DNA of 64,000 nt, taken from assembly GCF_001612985.1 (NCBI RefSeq), contig NZ_BDBM01000028.1:62001-126000 (forward strand). The letters are read 5' to 3'. Positions 42,346 through 49,918 of the stretch are shown here, piece by piece. Position 1 is the first letter of the stretch; every line of letters starts with the position of its first letter. This DNA comes from Nocardia gamkensis NBRC 108242. Its GTDB lineage: Bacteria; Actinomycetota; Actinomycetes; Mycobacteriales; Mycobacteriaceae. The notes under the pieces were generated by a model. That model did no database searches. It saw only the letters and a list, made by a program, of their open reading frames with translations, and had not been told where the DNA came from. A program made the translations under genes and the position numbers.

Positions 42346-42939
42346 CCTTCCCCCGGGGCGCCGCCGCCCGACCGGTTTTCCGAGCCGACCGGGCGGCGTG
42401 GCCCTACTGTTCGTCGAGGACGACGCGGAACCCACCGCATCGCCTCAGGCCCGAGTGGTCGAGTGTCTCGCAGTTGCCGGGCGCACGGGTGCCGGTCGGA
42501 TGCGGTGCGAGCCGAGTGTGGGCGGTGGCAGTGTTCCCATGACGTAGCCGAGGAACGTTCGGGCGGTAGCGGCGGGGGCCGGGTCGCGGTGCACTCTCAC
42601 GCGCCGTCGTGGGACCAGTCGACGGCGGGCCTGCGGCATACGGCAGGACGTCGTCGCCGCCGCCCGCGATCGGAACGGCTGCGGCGGTTTGCCGATGTGG
42701 CCCGGCCCGCCGTCGTGTCGCGGTGCTGACCGCGGGGTTCGAGAGGGCGACCGCGTGACCCCTTCGCCCGGGTCGGCGCCAGGCCGCTGACCAGCGCTTT
42801 TCCGGGCGGCCGGGCGGAGGGATCGACACCCCGCCCGGACCGCATAGGAGTTCTACCAGCTTCCGGCCGGCGAATCGGGGATTTCCGGGTGTCTCACTAG
42901 AATGGGGCGACCGTATTCGTCCGCTTCCGGGAGCCAGCC
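42346..42939. other. Non-coding stretch between truncated hydrolase and def
   Basis: About 594 bases with no supported gene; the open frames on both strands are Arg/Pro-rich shadows. It starts with a hairpin (42363-42399) and ends with the upstream region of def. It marks the border between the accessory block and the conserved def-fmt-rsmB operon. Confidence 0.5.
42363..42399 (+). terminator. Hairpin after the truncated hydrolase
   Basis: A 9-bp stem (CGCCGCCCG at 42363-42371 with CGGGCGGCG at 42391-42399) with a loop containing TTTT. It is likely to end the LuxR/NmrA/SnoaL group. Confidence 0.5.
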
Positions 42940-43506
42940 GTGACCATCCAGCCCGTTCGCCTGTTCGGCGATCCCATTCTGCGTGCCCGCGCCGCGGAGG
43001 TCACCGCGTTCGACCGCGATCTGCGGCAGCTGGTCACCGACCTGACCGAGACCATGCACGACGACGGCGGGGTCGGTATGGCAGCGCCGCAGATCGGGGT
43101 CGGGTTGCGCGTGTTCGTCTACGACACCGGCGACGCTTCGGGGCATCTGGTGAACCCGCGGTGGGAGGTCGTCGGCGACGAAGAGCAGGTCGGGCCGGAA
43201 GGCTGCCTGTCGATCCCCGGCGTGCGCTACGACACGCGCCGGGCCTTGCGTGTGCGAGCGTCCGGTGTGGACGTCGACGGCGCGCCCGTCGCTTTCGAGG
43301 CGGAAGGCCTGCTCGCGCGGTGCGTGCAGCACGAGACCGATCATCTCGACGGGGTGCTGTTCATCGACCGTCTCGACCCGGCCCAGCGCAAGGAGGCGAT
43401 GCGGGTGATCCGCGAATCCGATTGGTTCACAGCGGGATCGACGGTGCGTCCCGCGCGCTCGATGAGCGGCTCGGGCCGGCCCAACCCGTTCGGGGCCGGC
43501 CGCTGA
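42940..43506 (+). CDS. def: Peptide deformylase
   Basis: A 188-residue metallopeptidase that removes the formyl group from new N-terminal methionines. All three motifs are present: GVGMAAPQIG, EGCLS and the metal-binding HETDH. The C-terminal tail is Ser/Gly/Pro-rich as in actinobacterial forms. GTG 42940 begins the family sequence MTIQPVRLFGD. Its stop shares a base with the fmt start (TGATG), so fmt is coupled. Confidence 0.96.
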   Translation: MTIQPVRLFGDPILRARAAEVTAFDRDLRQLVTDLTETMHDDGGVGMAAPQIGVGLRVFVYDTGDASGHLVNPRWEVVGDEEQVGPEGCLSIPGVRYDTRRALRVRASGVDVDGAPVAFEAEGLLARCVQHETDHLDGVLFIDRLDPAQRKEAMRVIRESDWFTAGSTVRPARSMSGSGRPNPFGAGR

Positions 43507-44429
43507 TGCGCGTCGTCTTCGCGGGCACCCCGGAACCGGCGGTTCCGTCGCTGCGGCGTCTACTGGAATCGGCGCGTCACGAGGTGATCGCCGTGGTGAC
43601 GCGGCCGGACGCGGTCGCGGGGCGCGGCCGGAAGGTGACCAGGTCGCCGGTCGGTCAACTGGCCGACCGACACGGCATCCCGGTGCTAACTCCCCGTCGT
43701 CCGTCCGAGCCGGAATTCGTGGCGCAGCTCACCGACTTGGCGCCGGACTGCTGTCCCGTCGTCGCCTACGGCGCGCTGCTGCCCGAGCCGGTGCTCGACA
43801 TCCCGCGCTTCGGCTGGATCAACCTGCATTTCTCGCTGCTGCCCGCCTGGCGGGGCGCGGCGCCGGTACAGGCGGCGATCGACGCGGGCGACGAGATCAC
43901 CGGAGCCTCCACCTTCCAGATCGAGGCCGGGTTGGACACCGGTCCGGTCTTCGGCATGGTGACCGAGAAGATCGCCGTCACCGACACCGCGGGCGCCCTG
44001 CTGCAGCGATTGGCCGACAGCGGCTCCCGCCTGCTGGAAGCGACGCTCGACGGAGTGGAGGACGGGGCCTTGCAGCCCGTCCCGCAGTCCACCGACGGCG
44101 TCTCGTACGCGCCCAAGGTCGGTGTCGAGGCCGGGCATGTGCGCTGGGACCAACCCGCCCTGGCCATCAGCAGGCGGATTCGCGCGGTCACCCCGGCTCC
44201 CGGCGCCTGGACCGACGTGGGCGGCACGCGGCTGAAGCTGGGACCGGTCGAGCTGGTCGAGGAGGAGTTGCCGGAACGCGTCATCGAGGTGCGCAAGTCC
44301 GGCGTGTTCGTCGGCACTGCCACCACCGCGGTGCGGCTGGATCAGGTGCAGCCGCAGGGTAAGCGCATGATGGCCGCGCTCGACTGGGCCCGCGGCGCCC
44401 GCCTGCAGCCCGGCGCGGTGGTCGAATGA
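43506..44429 (+). CDS. fmt: Methionyl-tRNA formyltransferase
   Basis: A 307-residue enzyme that formylates Met-tRNA(fMet) with 10-formyl-tetrahydrofolate. It has VVFAGTPEPAVPSL, the catalytic segment INLHFSLLPAWRGAAPVQ with the Asn/His pair, and the C-terminal OB-fold domain. It acts directly before deformylase in the same pathway, which fits def-fmt coupling. The stop overlaps the rsmB start (ATGA). Confidence 0.96.
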   Translation: MRVVFAGTPEPAVPSLRRLLESARHEVIAVVTRPDAVAGRGRKVTRSPVGQLADRHGIPVLTPRRPSEPEFVAQLTDLAPDCCPVVAYGALLPEPVLDIPRFGWINLHFSLLPAWRGAAPVQAAIDAGDEITGASTFQIEAGLDTGPVFGMVTEKIAVTDTAGALLQRLADSGSRLLEATLDGVEDGALQPVPQSTDGVSYAPKVGVEAGHVRWDQPALAISRRIRAVTPAPGAWTDVGGTRLKLGPVELVEEELPERVIEVRKSGVFVGTATTAVRLDQVQPQGKRMMAALDWARGARLQPGAVVE

Positions 44430-46084
44430 CGCCGCGCGGCAATCGGCCCGGTGACGACAACGCCCGCGACCGGCGGCGCGACGACCGTGAGTCCGCGCCG
44501 AACCGTTCCGGCGAGGCCGGTCGGCCTCGTGCGCAGGGTGGCCCGCGGCAGGACCGCTCCGGCGCGGGACGGTCACGAGCGGCCGATCCGCGGGCAGGCA
44601 GCGGGCGAGCCGAGGCGCGCGGTCGCGACCGCGACGAACGGCGCGGCGCCGCGGGACAACGCGCGGCGACGGGCCGGCCGGATCGTTCCGCCGCCGGGCG
44701 TCCGTCCCCGGGGTCCAAAGCCGCCGCAGGCAGGCGACCGCATCGTAAAGAGCCCACCGATCCGCCGCGGACGGCCGCGAGGGATGTGCTGCGAGCGGTC
44801 CGGGAGCGCGACGCCTACGCCAACCTCGTACTACCCCCGCTGCTGCGGGACCTCGGGTTGTCGGGCCGGGACGCGGCGTTGGCGACCGAACTCGCCTACG
44901 GCGCGTGCCGGTCGCTGGGTCTGCTCGACGCGGTGATCGCCGAGGGGGCGGGCCGGCCGATCGAGGAGATCGACGGACCGCTGCTGGACGTGCTCCGGCT
45001 CGGCGTCTACCAACTGCTGCGCACCAGGATCGGTGCGCACGCCGCGGTGGACACCTCGGTGGCATTGGCGCGCTCCGAATTCGGCGCGGGCAAGGCCGGA
45101 TTCGTCAACGCCGTGCTCCGGCGGGCGGGGGAGAAGACCCCTGAACAGTGGGTGGAGGCGCTCGCGCCCGCCGATCCGGTCGGCCGGCTGGCGTTCGAGT
45201 ACGCCCACCCGGCCTGGATCGCGCAGGCGTTCGCCGACGCGCTGGGAGCGCGAGCGGGGGAGTTGCGCGAGGTGCTCGCCGCCGACGACGCTCGGCCACT
45301 GGTGCATCTGGTGGCCCGCCCGGGCGACATCACCGCGGAGGAACTCGCGCTGGTGACCGGCGGCGAGGAGGGCCGCTGGTCGCCGTACGCGGTCTACCTC
45401 GACGGCGGCGACCCGGGCAAGCTCGAGCCGGTACGCGAGGGCATGGCGGCCGTACAGGACGAAGGCAGTCAGCTGGTGGCGCTGGCGCTGACCAGGGCCG
45501 AACTCGACGGACCGGACACCGGTCGCTGGCTGGACCTGTGTGCCGGACCGGGCGGCAAGGCCGCGCTGCTCGGCGCGATCGCCGCGATCGATGGCTTCCG
45601 GGTGGACGCGGTCGAGCCGGCCGCGCACCGTGCCGAACTGGTGCGCAAGGCCGTGCGCGACCTGCCGGTGGACATCCACGTCGCCGACGGCCGCGCCAGC
45701 GGACTGACCCCGGGCTATGACCGCATCCTGGTGGACGCCCCGTGCACCGGGCTCGGCGCGCTGCGCCGCAGGCCGGAGGCGCGCTGGCGGCGCACCCCCG
45801 CGGACGTCCGCGAACTGGTCGTCCTGCAGCGCGAATTACTCTCCGCCGCATGGGATTTGCTGCGCCCGGGTGGTGTCGTGGTGTACTCGACGTGCTCGCC
45901 GCATCTGCCGGAGACGGTGTCGATCGTCGCCGACGCGGTGCGCCGCCTCGGCGCCGAGCAACTCGACACCCGCGAGCTGCTGCCCGGCGTCACCGATGTC
46001 GGGGACGGGCCGGGGGCGCAGCTGTGGCCACACCGGCACGGCACCGACGCCATGTTCCTGGCCGCGCTGCGCAAGCCGCGCTGA
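44426..46084 (+). CDS. rsmB: 16S rRNA (cytosine-967-C5) methyltransferase RsmB, long N-terminus
   Basis: A 552-residue protein, about 100 longer than typical. Residues about 1-115 are Arg/Gly/Asp/Pro-rich and probably disordered. A NusB-like RNA-binding domain follows (about 120-255), then the methyltransferase domain with the SAM region LDLCAGPGGKAALL, motif IV DAPCTGLGALRR and motif VI YSTCSPHLPET carrying the two catalytic cysteines. The start ATG 44426 overlaps fmt by four bases. It methylates C967 of 16S rRNA. Confidence 0.93.
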   Translation: MTPRGNRPGDDNARDRRRDDRESAPNRSGEAGRPRAQGGPRQDRSGAGRSRAADPRAGSGRAEARGRDRDERRGAAGQRAATGRPDRSAAGRPSPGSKAAAGRRPHRKEPTDPPRTAARDVLRAVRERDAYANLVLPPLLRDLGLSGRDAALATELAYGACRSLGLLDAVIAEGAGRPIEEIDGPLLDVLRLGVYQLLRTRIGAHAAVDTSVALARSEFGAGKAGFVNAVLRRAGEKTPEQWVEALAPADPVGRLAFEYAHPAWIAQAFADALGARAGELREVLAADDARPLVHLVARPGDITAEELALVTGGEEGRWSPYAVYLDGGDPGKLEPVREGMAAVQDEGSQLVALALTRAELDGPDTGRWLDLCAGPGGKAALLGAIAAIDGFRVDAVEPAAHRAELVRKAVRDLPVDIHVADGRASGLTPGYDRILVDAPCTGLGALRRRPEARWRRTPADVRELVVLQRELLSAAWDLLRPGGVVVYSTCSPHLPETVSIVADAVRRLGAEQLDTRELLPGVTDVGDGPGAQLWPHRHGTDAMFLAALRKPR

Positions 46085-46205
46085 GCGGCATGCGCAGCGA
46101 CCGCGCTGGACGCGCGGAACCTGGCCGCGCACTCGGACCATGACGATGACCGGGCGGTACACGGTGGCCATGGCTGCCGAACAGCCGGAGGTGGAGGCGG
46201 CTATC

Positions 46206-47078
46206 TCATTCCCGGCTGGACTGTTCTCGCAGCCGGGCAAGGGTTTTCGCCAGGATGCGCGACACGTGCATCTGGGAGATGCCCATCTGCTGCGCGATCT
46301 GGGTCTGGGTCATCGATTCGAAGAACCGCATCGTCAGGATGCGCCGTTCCCGCTCGGGCAGCCCGGCCAGCAGCGGCCGGATCGCGACGTACTCCTCGAC
46401 CCGGTCGAACTGGGACTCCTCCTCGCCGAGGGTGTCCAGCAGCGAGGCGTCGGTGTCACGGCCGAGGGTGGCCGCGTCGATCGAGCTCGGCTGGTAGGCG
46501 TTGCCCGCGATGACCGCCTGGGTCACCTCGTCCGGATCGACGTCCAGCTCCGCGGCGATCTCCTTCGCCGTGGGGGAGCGGCCGAGGGTCTGGGAGAGAC
46601 TGTCGATCGCCGCGCCGATGCGTAGGTGAGTCTCCTTGACCCGTCTCGGCACTCGCATCGCCCAGGTGTTGTCGCGGAAATACCGGCGGACCTCGCCCAT
46701 GATGGTCGGCACCGCGAAAGACAGGAAATTCGAGCCGCGCTCCACGTCGAAACGATCCACCGCGTGCACCAAGCCGACCCGCGCCACCTGGGTCAGGTCA
46801 TCGAACGGCTCACCGCGCCCGCTGAACTTGCGGGCGATGTGATCGGCGAGCGGAATGCAGCGGCTGATCAGCTCCGCGCGGAGCGCGGCGTGCCGCGCCG
46901 TCCCCTTCTCGCTGGCCGCGAGTTGCTCGAAGAGTAATCCGACGTCGTCGTAGCCGGGGACCGTTCCCGCCGCTTCCAGGGTTTCCTCGGCGTCGACGGC
47001 GTCCTCGGCGTCCTCGGCGGTCAGCGTGTCTGCGTCCTCGTCGCGCTGTGCATCGAACACGGTTTCTTCGTCCGCCAC
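46206..47078 (-). CDS. sigF: General-stress RNA polymerase sigma factor (SigB/SigF group)
   Basis: A 290-residue sigma-70 group 3 factor. An acidic leader of about 40 residues precedes region 2 (FDDLTQVARVGLVHAVDRFD), region 3 with GRSPTAKEIAAELDVDPDEV and region 4 with the helix-turn-helix TQTQIAQQMGISQMHVSRILAK. It directs polymerase to GGTT-N14-GGGTA promoters, two of which are seen here. GTG 47078 shares one base with the anti-sigma stop (TAGTG), so the genes are coupled. The pair runs opposite to rsmB and rpe. Confidence 0.9.
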   Translation of the reverse strand: MADEETVFDAQRDEDADTLTAEDAEDAVDAEETLEAAGTVPGYDDVGLLFEQLAASEKGTARHAALRAELISRCIPLADHIARKFSGRGEPFDDLTQVARVGLVHAVDRFDVERGSNFLSFAVPTIMGEVRRYFRDNTWAMRVPRRVKETHLRIGAAIDSLSQTLGRSPTAKEIAAELDVDPDEVTQAVIAGNAYQPSSIDAATLGRDTDASLLDTLGEEESQFDRVEEYVAIRPLLAGLPERERRILTMRFFESMTQTQIAQQMGISQMHVSRILAKTLARLREQSSRE

Positions 47079-47500
47079 TACGCCTTCCCCCGGACCCGAC
47101 GGAACTCGACCGTTGTCGGATATCCGGAGATCGCCGCGTCGTACGAATCCTGGGTCGCGTCCACCGCGTCGGTGAGGGTGCGCAGCACATGCCAGCCGAA
47201 GCTGCGCTGGTCGGGCAGTCCCGGCTTCTCCGCGATGCCCTCGACCCGGACGAGCAGCTCGGTGTCGCCGACGGTGAACCGGCAGTTCAGGCTCGTTTCC
47301 GGGGCGGCGACCGCGATCAGCGTCGAGCAGACCTCGTCGACGGCCAGCCGGATGTCGGCCACTTCGTCCAGCGTGAATTCGCTGAGTAGGACGAGGGTTT
47401 CGGCGAGCCCACGCACGATGGGCAGTTGTGTCACCGACGCCGCCACCCGAATCTCCACCGGGGTGCTGTAGAGCCCCTGTTCCGCCGAAATATTGATCAC
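47078..47500 (-). CDS. Anti-sigma factor, RsbW-like serine protein kinase
   Basis: A 140-residue GHKL ATPase-fold anti-sigma factor. LSEFTLDEVADIRLAVDEVCSTL contains the Asn/Asp-type N-box region (LAVDEVCS), and the C-terminal part has SFGWHVLRTLTD. It should bind and silence the downstream sigma factor until an anti-anti-sigma protein releases it; no antagonist gene is adjacent. GTG 47500 was chosen because a GGGTAG -10 box ends 11 bases upstream, leaving a very short or no leader. Confidence 0.85.
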   Translation of the reverse strand: MINISAEQGLYSTPVEIRVAASVTQLPIVRGLAETLVLLSEFTLDEVADIRLAVDEVCSTLIAVAAPETSLNCRFTVGDTELLVRVEGIAEKPGLPDQRSFGWHVLRTLTDAVDATQDSYDAAISGYPTTVEFRRVRGKA

Positions 47501-47510
47501 CCTATGCAGG

Positions 47511-47535
47511 CTACCCACTCCCGCGCTGGGCAACC
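47511..47535 (-). promoter_or_regulatory. SigF-type promoter of anti-sigma/sigma operon
   Basis: On the minus strand GGTTG (47535-47531), 14 bases, GGGTAG (47516-47511). The spacing is identical to that of the CsbD promoter at 15812-15836. It fits positive autoregulation of the operon by its own sigma factor. Confidence 0.7.
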
Positions 47536-47560
47536 CCGGCGACCGTTAGACTCCGGCGTT

Positions 47561-48253
47561 GTGTCCAACCCGACTTACCCGCGTCCGGCCGTTCCGATGA
47601 TCGCCCCGTCCATTCTGTCCGCCGACTTCGCGCATCTCGCGGACGAAGCGAAGGCTGTCGCAGGCGCCGACTGGCTGCACGTGGATGTGATGGACGCGCA
47701 CTTCGTGCCGAATCTCACCCTCGGCCTTCCGGTGGTGGAGAGCCTGCTGAAGGCGACCGAGATCCCGCTGGACTGCCATCTGATGATCGAGGATCCGGGC
47801 CGCTGGGCGCCGCCGTACGCCGAGGCGGGCGCGCACAATGTGACCTTCCACGCGGAGGCGACCGACGATCCGATCGCGGTGGCGCGCGACATCCGCGCCG
47901 CGGGCGCCAAGGCGGGGCTCTCGGTGAAGCCCGGCACACCGATCGAGCCGTACCTGGAGATCCTGCGCGATTTCGACACCCTGCTGGTGATGAGCGTGGA
48001 ACCGGGCTTCGGCGGGCAGTCGTTCATCCCGGAGGTGTTGCAGAAGGCGCGCATCGTGCGGAACCTGGTCGACTCCGGTGAGCTGCGGCTGCTGGTGGAG
48101 ATCGATGGCGGTATCAACGCCGACACCATCGAGGCGGCCGCGGAGGCGGGAGTGGACTGCTTCGTCGCCGGTTCCGCGGTGTACAGCACGGCCGACCCCG
48201 GGGCCACCGTGCAGAAGTTGCGCGATCAGGCGGCCTCGGCGTGGGCGCGCTGA
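47561..48253 (+). CDS. rpe: Ribulose-phosphate 3-epimerase
   Basis: A 230-residue TIM-barrel enzyme that interconverts ribulose 5-phosphate and xylulose 5-phosphate in the pentose phosphate path. It shows MIAPSILSADFAHL, HVDVMDAHFVPN with a metal ligand, and VEPGFGGQSFIP plus VEIDGGIN near the end. GTG 47561 was chosen because TAGACT (47547-47552) lies eight bases upstream, a leaderless arrangement; in-frame upstream codons run into the divergent anti-sigma gene. Confidence 0.95.
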   Translation: MSNPTYPRPAVPMIAPSILSADFAHLADEAKAVAGADWLHVDVMDAHFVPNLTLGLPVVESLLKATEIPLDCHLMIEDPGRWAPPYAEAGAHNVTFHAEATDDPIAVARDIRAAGAKAGLSVKPGTPIEPYLEILRDFDTLLVMSVEPGFGGQSFIPEVLQKARIVRNLVDSGELRLLVEIDGGINADTIEAAAEAGVDCFVAGSAVYSTADPGATVQKLRDQAASAWAR

Positions 48254-48259
48254 TCGGGT

Positions 48260-48730
48260 CTATCCGGCACGGGTCCGCCGTGCGGCGACCGCGCGGATCG
48301 TCTCGATCATCGCGCTGATCGACGGGCGGCGCGGCCCGGCTTCGGGCGACCGGATCCACACGCGGTAGCCGGTGCGCTCGTCCTCCGGTGAGGGCAGCAC
48401 AACCTGGCTGCCCGCGCAGGCCACCGCCGCGTACAGGCGGAACAGTTCGGCCGAGACCGCCGGGCTGATCGCGTCGGGCCCGGCGGGTCCGGTGAGGAAG
48501 GTCCAGTGCCTGGCCCGCGGATGGTCGACGACCGGGCCCGCTATTCCGTCCTGGACGAGTTGTCGCAGTACCTGCTGGCCGAGTTCGGCGGGCATGGTGA
48601 CGGCACCGTAGTCGACACCGATGTGCAGGAGGATGCGATGCGAACCGGGATCCATCGATGCGGGCAACTGGAATTCGCGCCGATACCGTGAGCAGCGAAC
48701 TTCCGGCGTCGAATCGAGAAATGTGGTCAC
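48260..48730 (-). CDS. Hypothetical protein
   Basis: A 156-residue protein I do not recognise. It begins MTTFLDSTPEVRCSRY and has a central RHWTFLTGPAGPDA phrase and a predicted helix in the C-terminal third. Small proteins with a W-T-F-L phrase occur in actinobacteria, but their function is unknown to me. It ends seven bases from rpe, convergent with it. Confidence 0.55.
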   Translation of the reverse strand: MTTFLDSTPEVRCSRYRREFQLPASMDPGSHRILLHIGVDYGAVTMPAELGQQVLRQLVQDGIAGPVVDHPRARHWTFLTGPAGPDAISPAVSAELFRLYAAVACAGSQVVLPSPEDERTGYRVWIRSPEAGPRRPSISAMIETIRAVAARRTRAG

Positions 48731-49292
48731 ACCGCGCCCCCGGCTGTGTCCGACCCAATTTGTTCCACTGTGTTCTCCGGCTTTCTCGAGGAGTGGACAT
48801 CATGCGACAGGCTTCCCGGTCGTCCGCCGTATGACCTGGTAGAGCACCCCATCGAACTGCTTGGGCGGAATAGTTGAACGCGAGAAGTCGGCCGCGTAAC
48901 GATATCGCTTCCGCTCTCGTCGGAGCGCGGAATCTGCGTTATAAGCGTGTTTCTTTCGGGTATCGAGTAAGAATCAGCAAACTCCCCTGGGGTAAATAAA
49001 TACGCGCGGTATGCCTTTGCTGCCGAATAATCATCGGATCCCGTGCTCCGCGGTGTTTCGCGGCCTATGTGGACATATTTCGTTCCAAATTCGATGGGAC
49101 CGGCCGGTTCCGCGCGCCTCGGCCCGCCCGCCGGTCTGCTTACGGTGCTCTCGGCGGTGCGCCGTTCCGCTCCGGAGCGCCGCTGTCTGCGGCCGCCCCC
49201 GCGTCATTAGGCTGAGTGGGCGCGGGAATATCGGCCGGGCCCCGCGCGGTTCCGCAACCGGACGACAACGACGCGACAGGGAGTCAGGGCAC
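48731..49292. other. Intergenic region before ribE, with AT-rich island
   Basis: About 560 bases without a supported gene. Bases 48880-49030 are unusually AT-rich for this genome (for example GGTAAATAAATACG near 48990). A frame from 49011 runs into ribE but its peptide looks random. No RFN (FMN riboswitch) core was recognised. The region probably holds the ribE promoter. Confidence 0.55.
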
Positions 49293-49916
49293 ATGTTCAC
49301 AGGCATCGTCGAGGAACTCGGCGAGATCGTCGCCAGCGAGCAGCTGACCGACGCCGCGCGGCTGACGATCAAGGGCAAGCTGGTGACCTCCGATGCCGGG
49401 CACGGTGATTCGATCGCCGTGAACGGGGTGTGCCTGACCGTCGTGGAGGTGATCGGCGGCGACTCGTTCACCGTCGACGTCATGGCCGAGACGCTCAACC
49501 GCTCGAGCATCGGCAAACTGGACGTCGGTGCCAAGGTGAATCTCGAGCGCGCCGCGGCGTTGAACAGCAGGCTCGGTGGACATCTGGTCCAAGGCCATGT
49601 CGACGGCACCGGCACCGTGCTCTCGCGCACTCCCTCGGAGAACTGGGACGTGGTGCGGATCTCGCTGCCCGAGAACATCGCCCGCTACGTCGTGCAGAAG
49701 GGTTCGATCACCGTCGACGGCATCTCGCTCACCGTCTCCGGACTCGGCGTCTCCGACGACCCCGCCGAAACCGGCAGCCGGGACTGGTTCGAGGTCTCCC
49801 TCATCCCCACCACCCTCTCGCTGACCAACCTGGGCTTCGCCACCGTCGGCACCACCGTCAACTTGGAGGTCGACGTGATCGCCAAGTACGTCGAACGCCT
49901 CCAGCAGCGCGGCTGA
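49293..49916 (+). CDS. ribE: Riboflavin synthase, alpha chain
   Basis: A 207-residue enzyme that dismutates two 6,7-dimethyl-8-ribityllumazines to riboflavin. It has two tandem lumazine-binding barrels: the first opens MFTGIVEELGEI and includes SIAVNGVCLTV, the second includes GHLVQGHVDGTGTV and GSITVDGISLTV. ATG 49293 was chosen because it begins MFTGIVEE, universal for the family; a longer frame upstream is noise. No ribD gene lies beside it, unlike in related genomes. Confidence 0.96.
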   Translation: MFTGIVEELGEIVASEQLTDAARLTIKGKLVTSDAGHGDSIAVNGVCLTVVEVIGGDSFTVDVMAETLNRSSIGKLDVGAKVNLERAAALNSRLGGHLVQGHVDGTGTVLSRTPSENWDVVRISLPENIARYVVQKGSITVDGISLTVSGLGVSDDPAETGSRDWFEVSLIPTTLSLTNLGFATVGTTVNLEVDVIAKYVERLQQRG

Positions 49917-49918
49917 CC

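Noticed and set aside
42404..42829. Minus-strand frame of 141 codons before def
   Set aside because: Low-complexity Arg/Pro/Thr composition, no recognisable domain and no good start; treated as a shadow frame.
48850..49292. FMN riboswitch (RFN element) upstream of ribE
   Set aside because: The conserved RFN core sequences (GGGGCAGGGTG, ACCGGCGGT) are not present on the plus strand.
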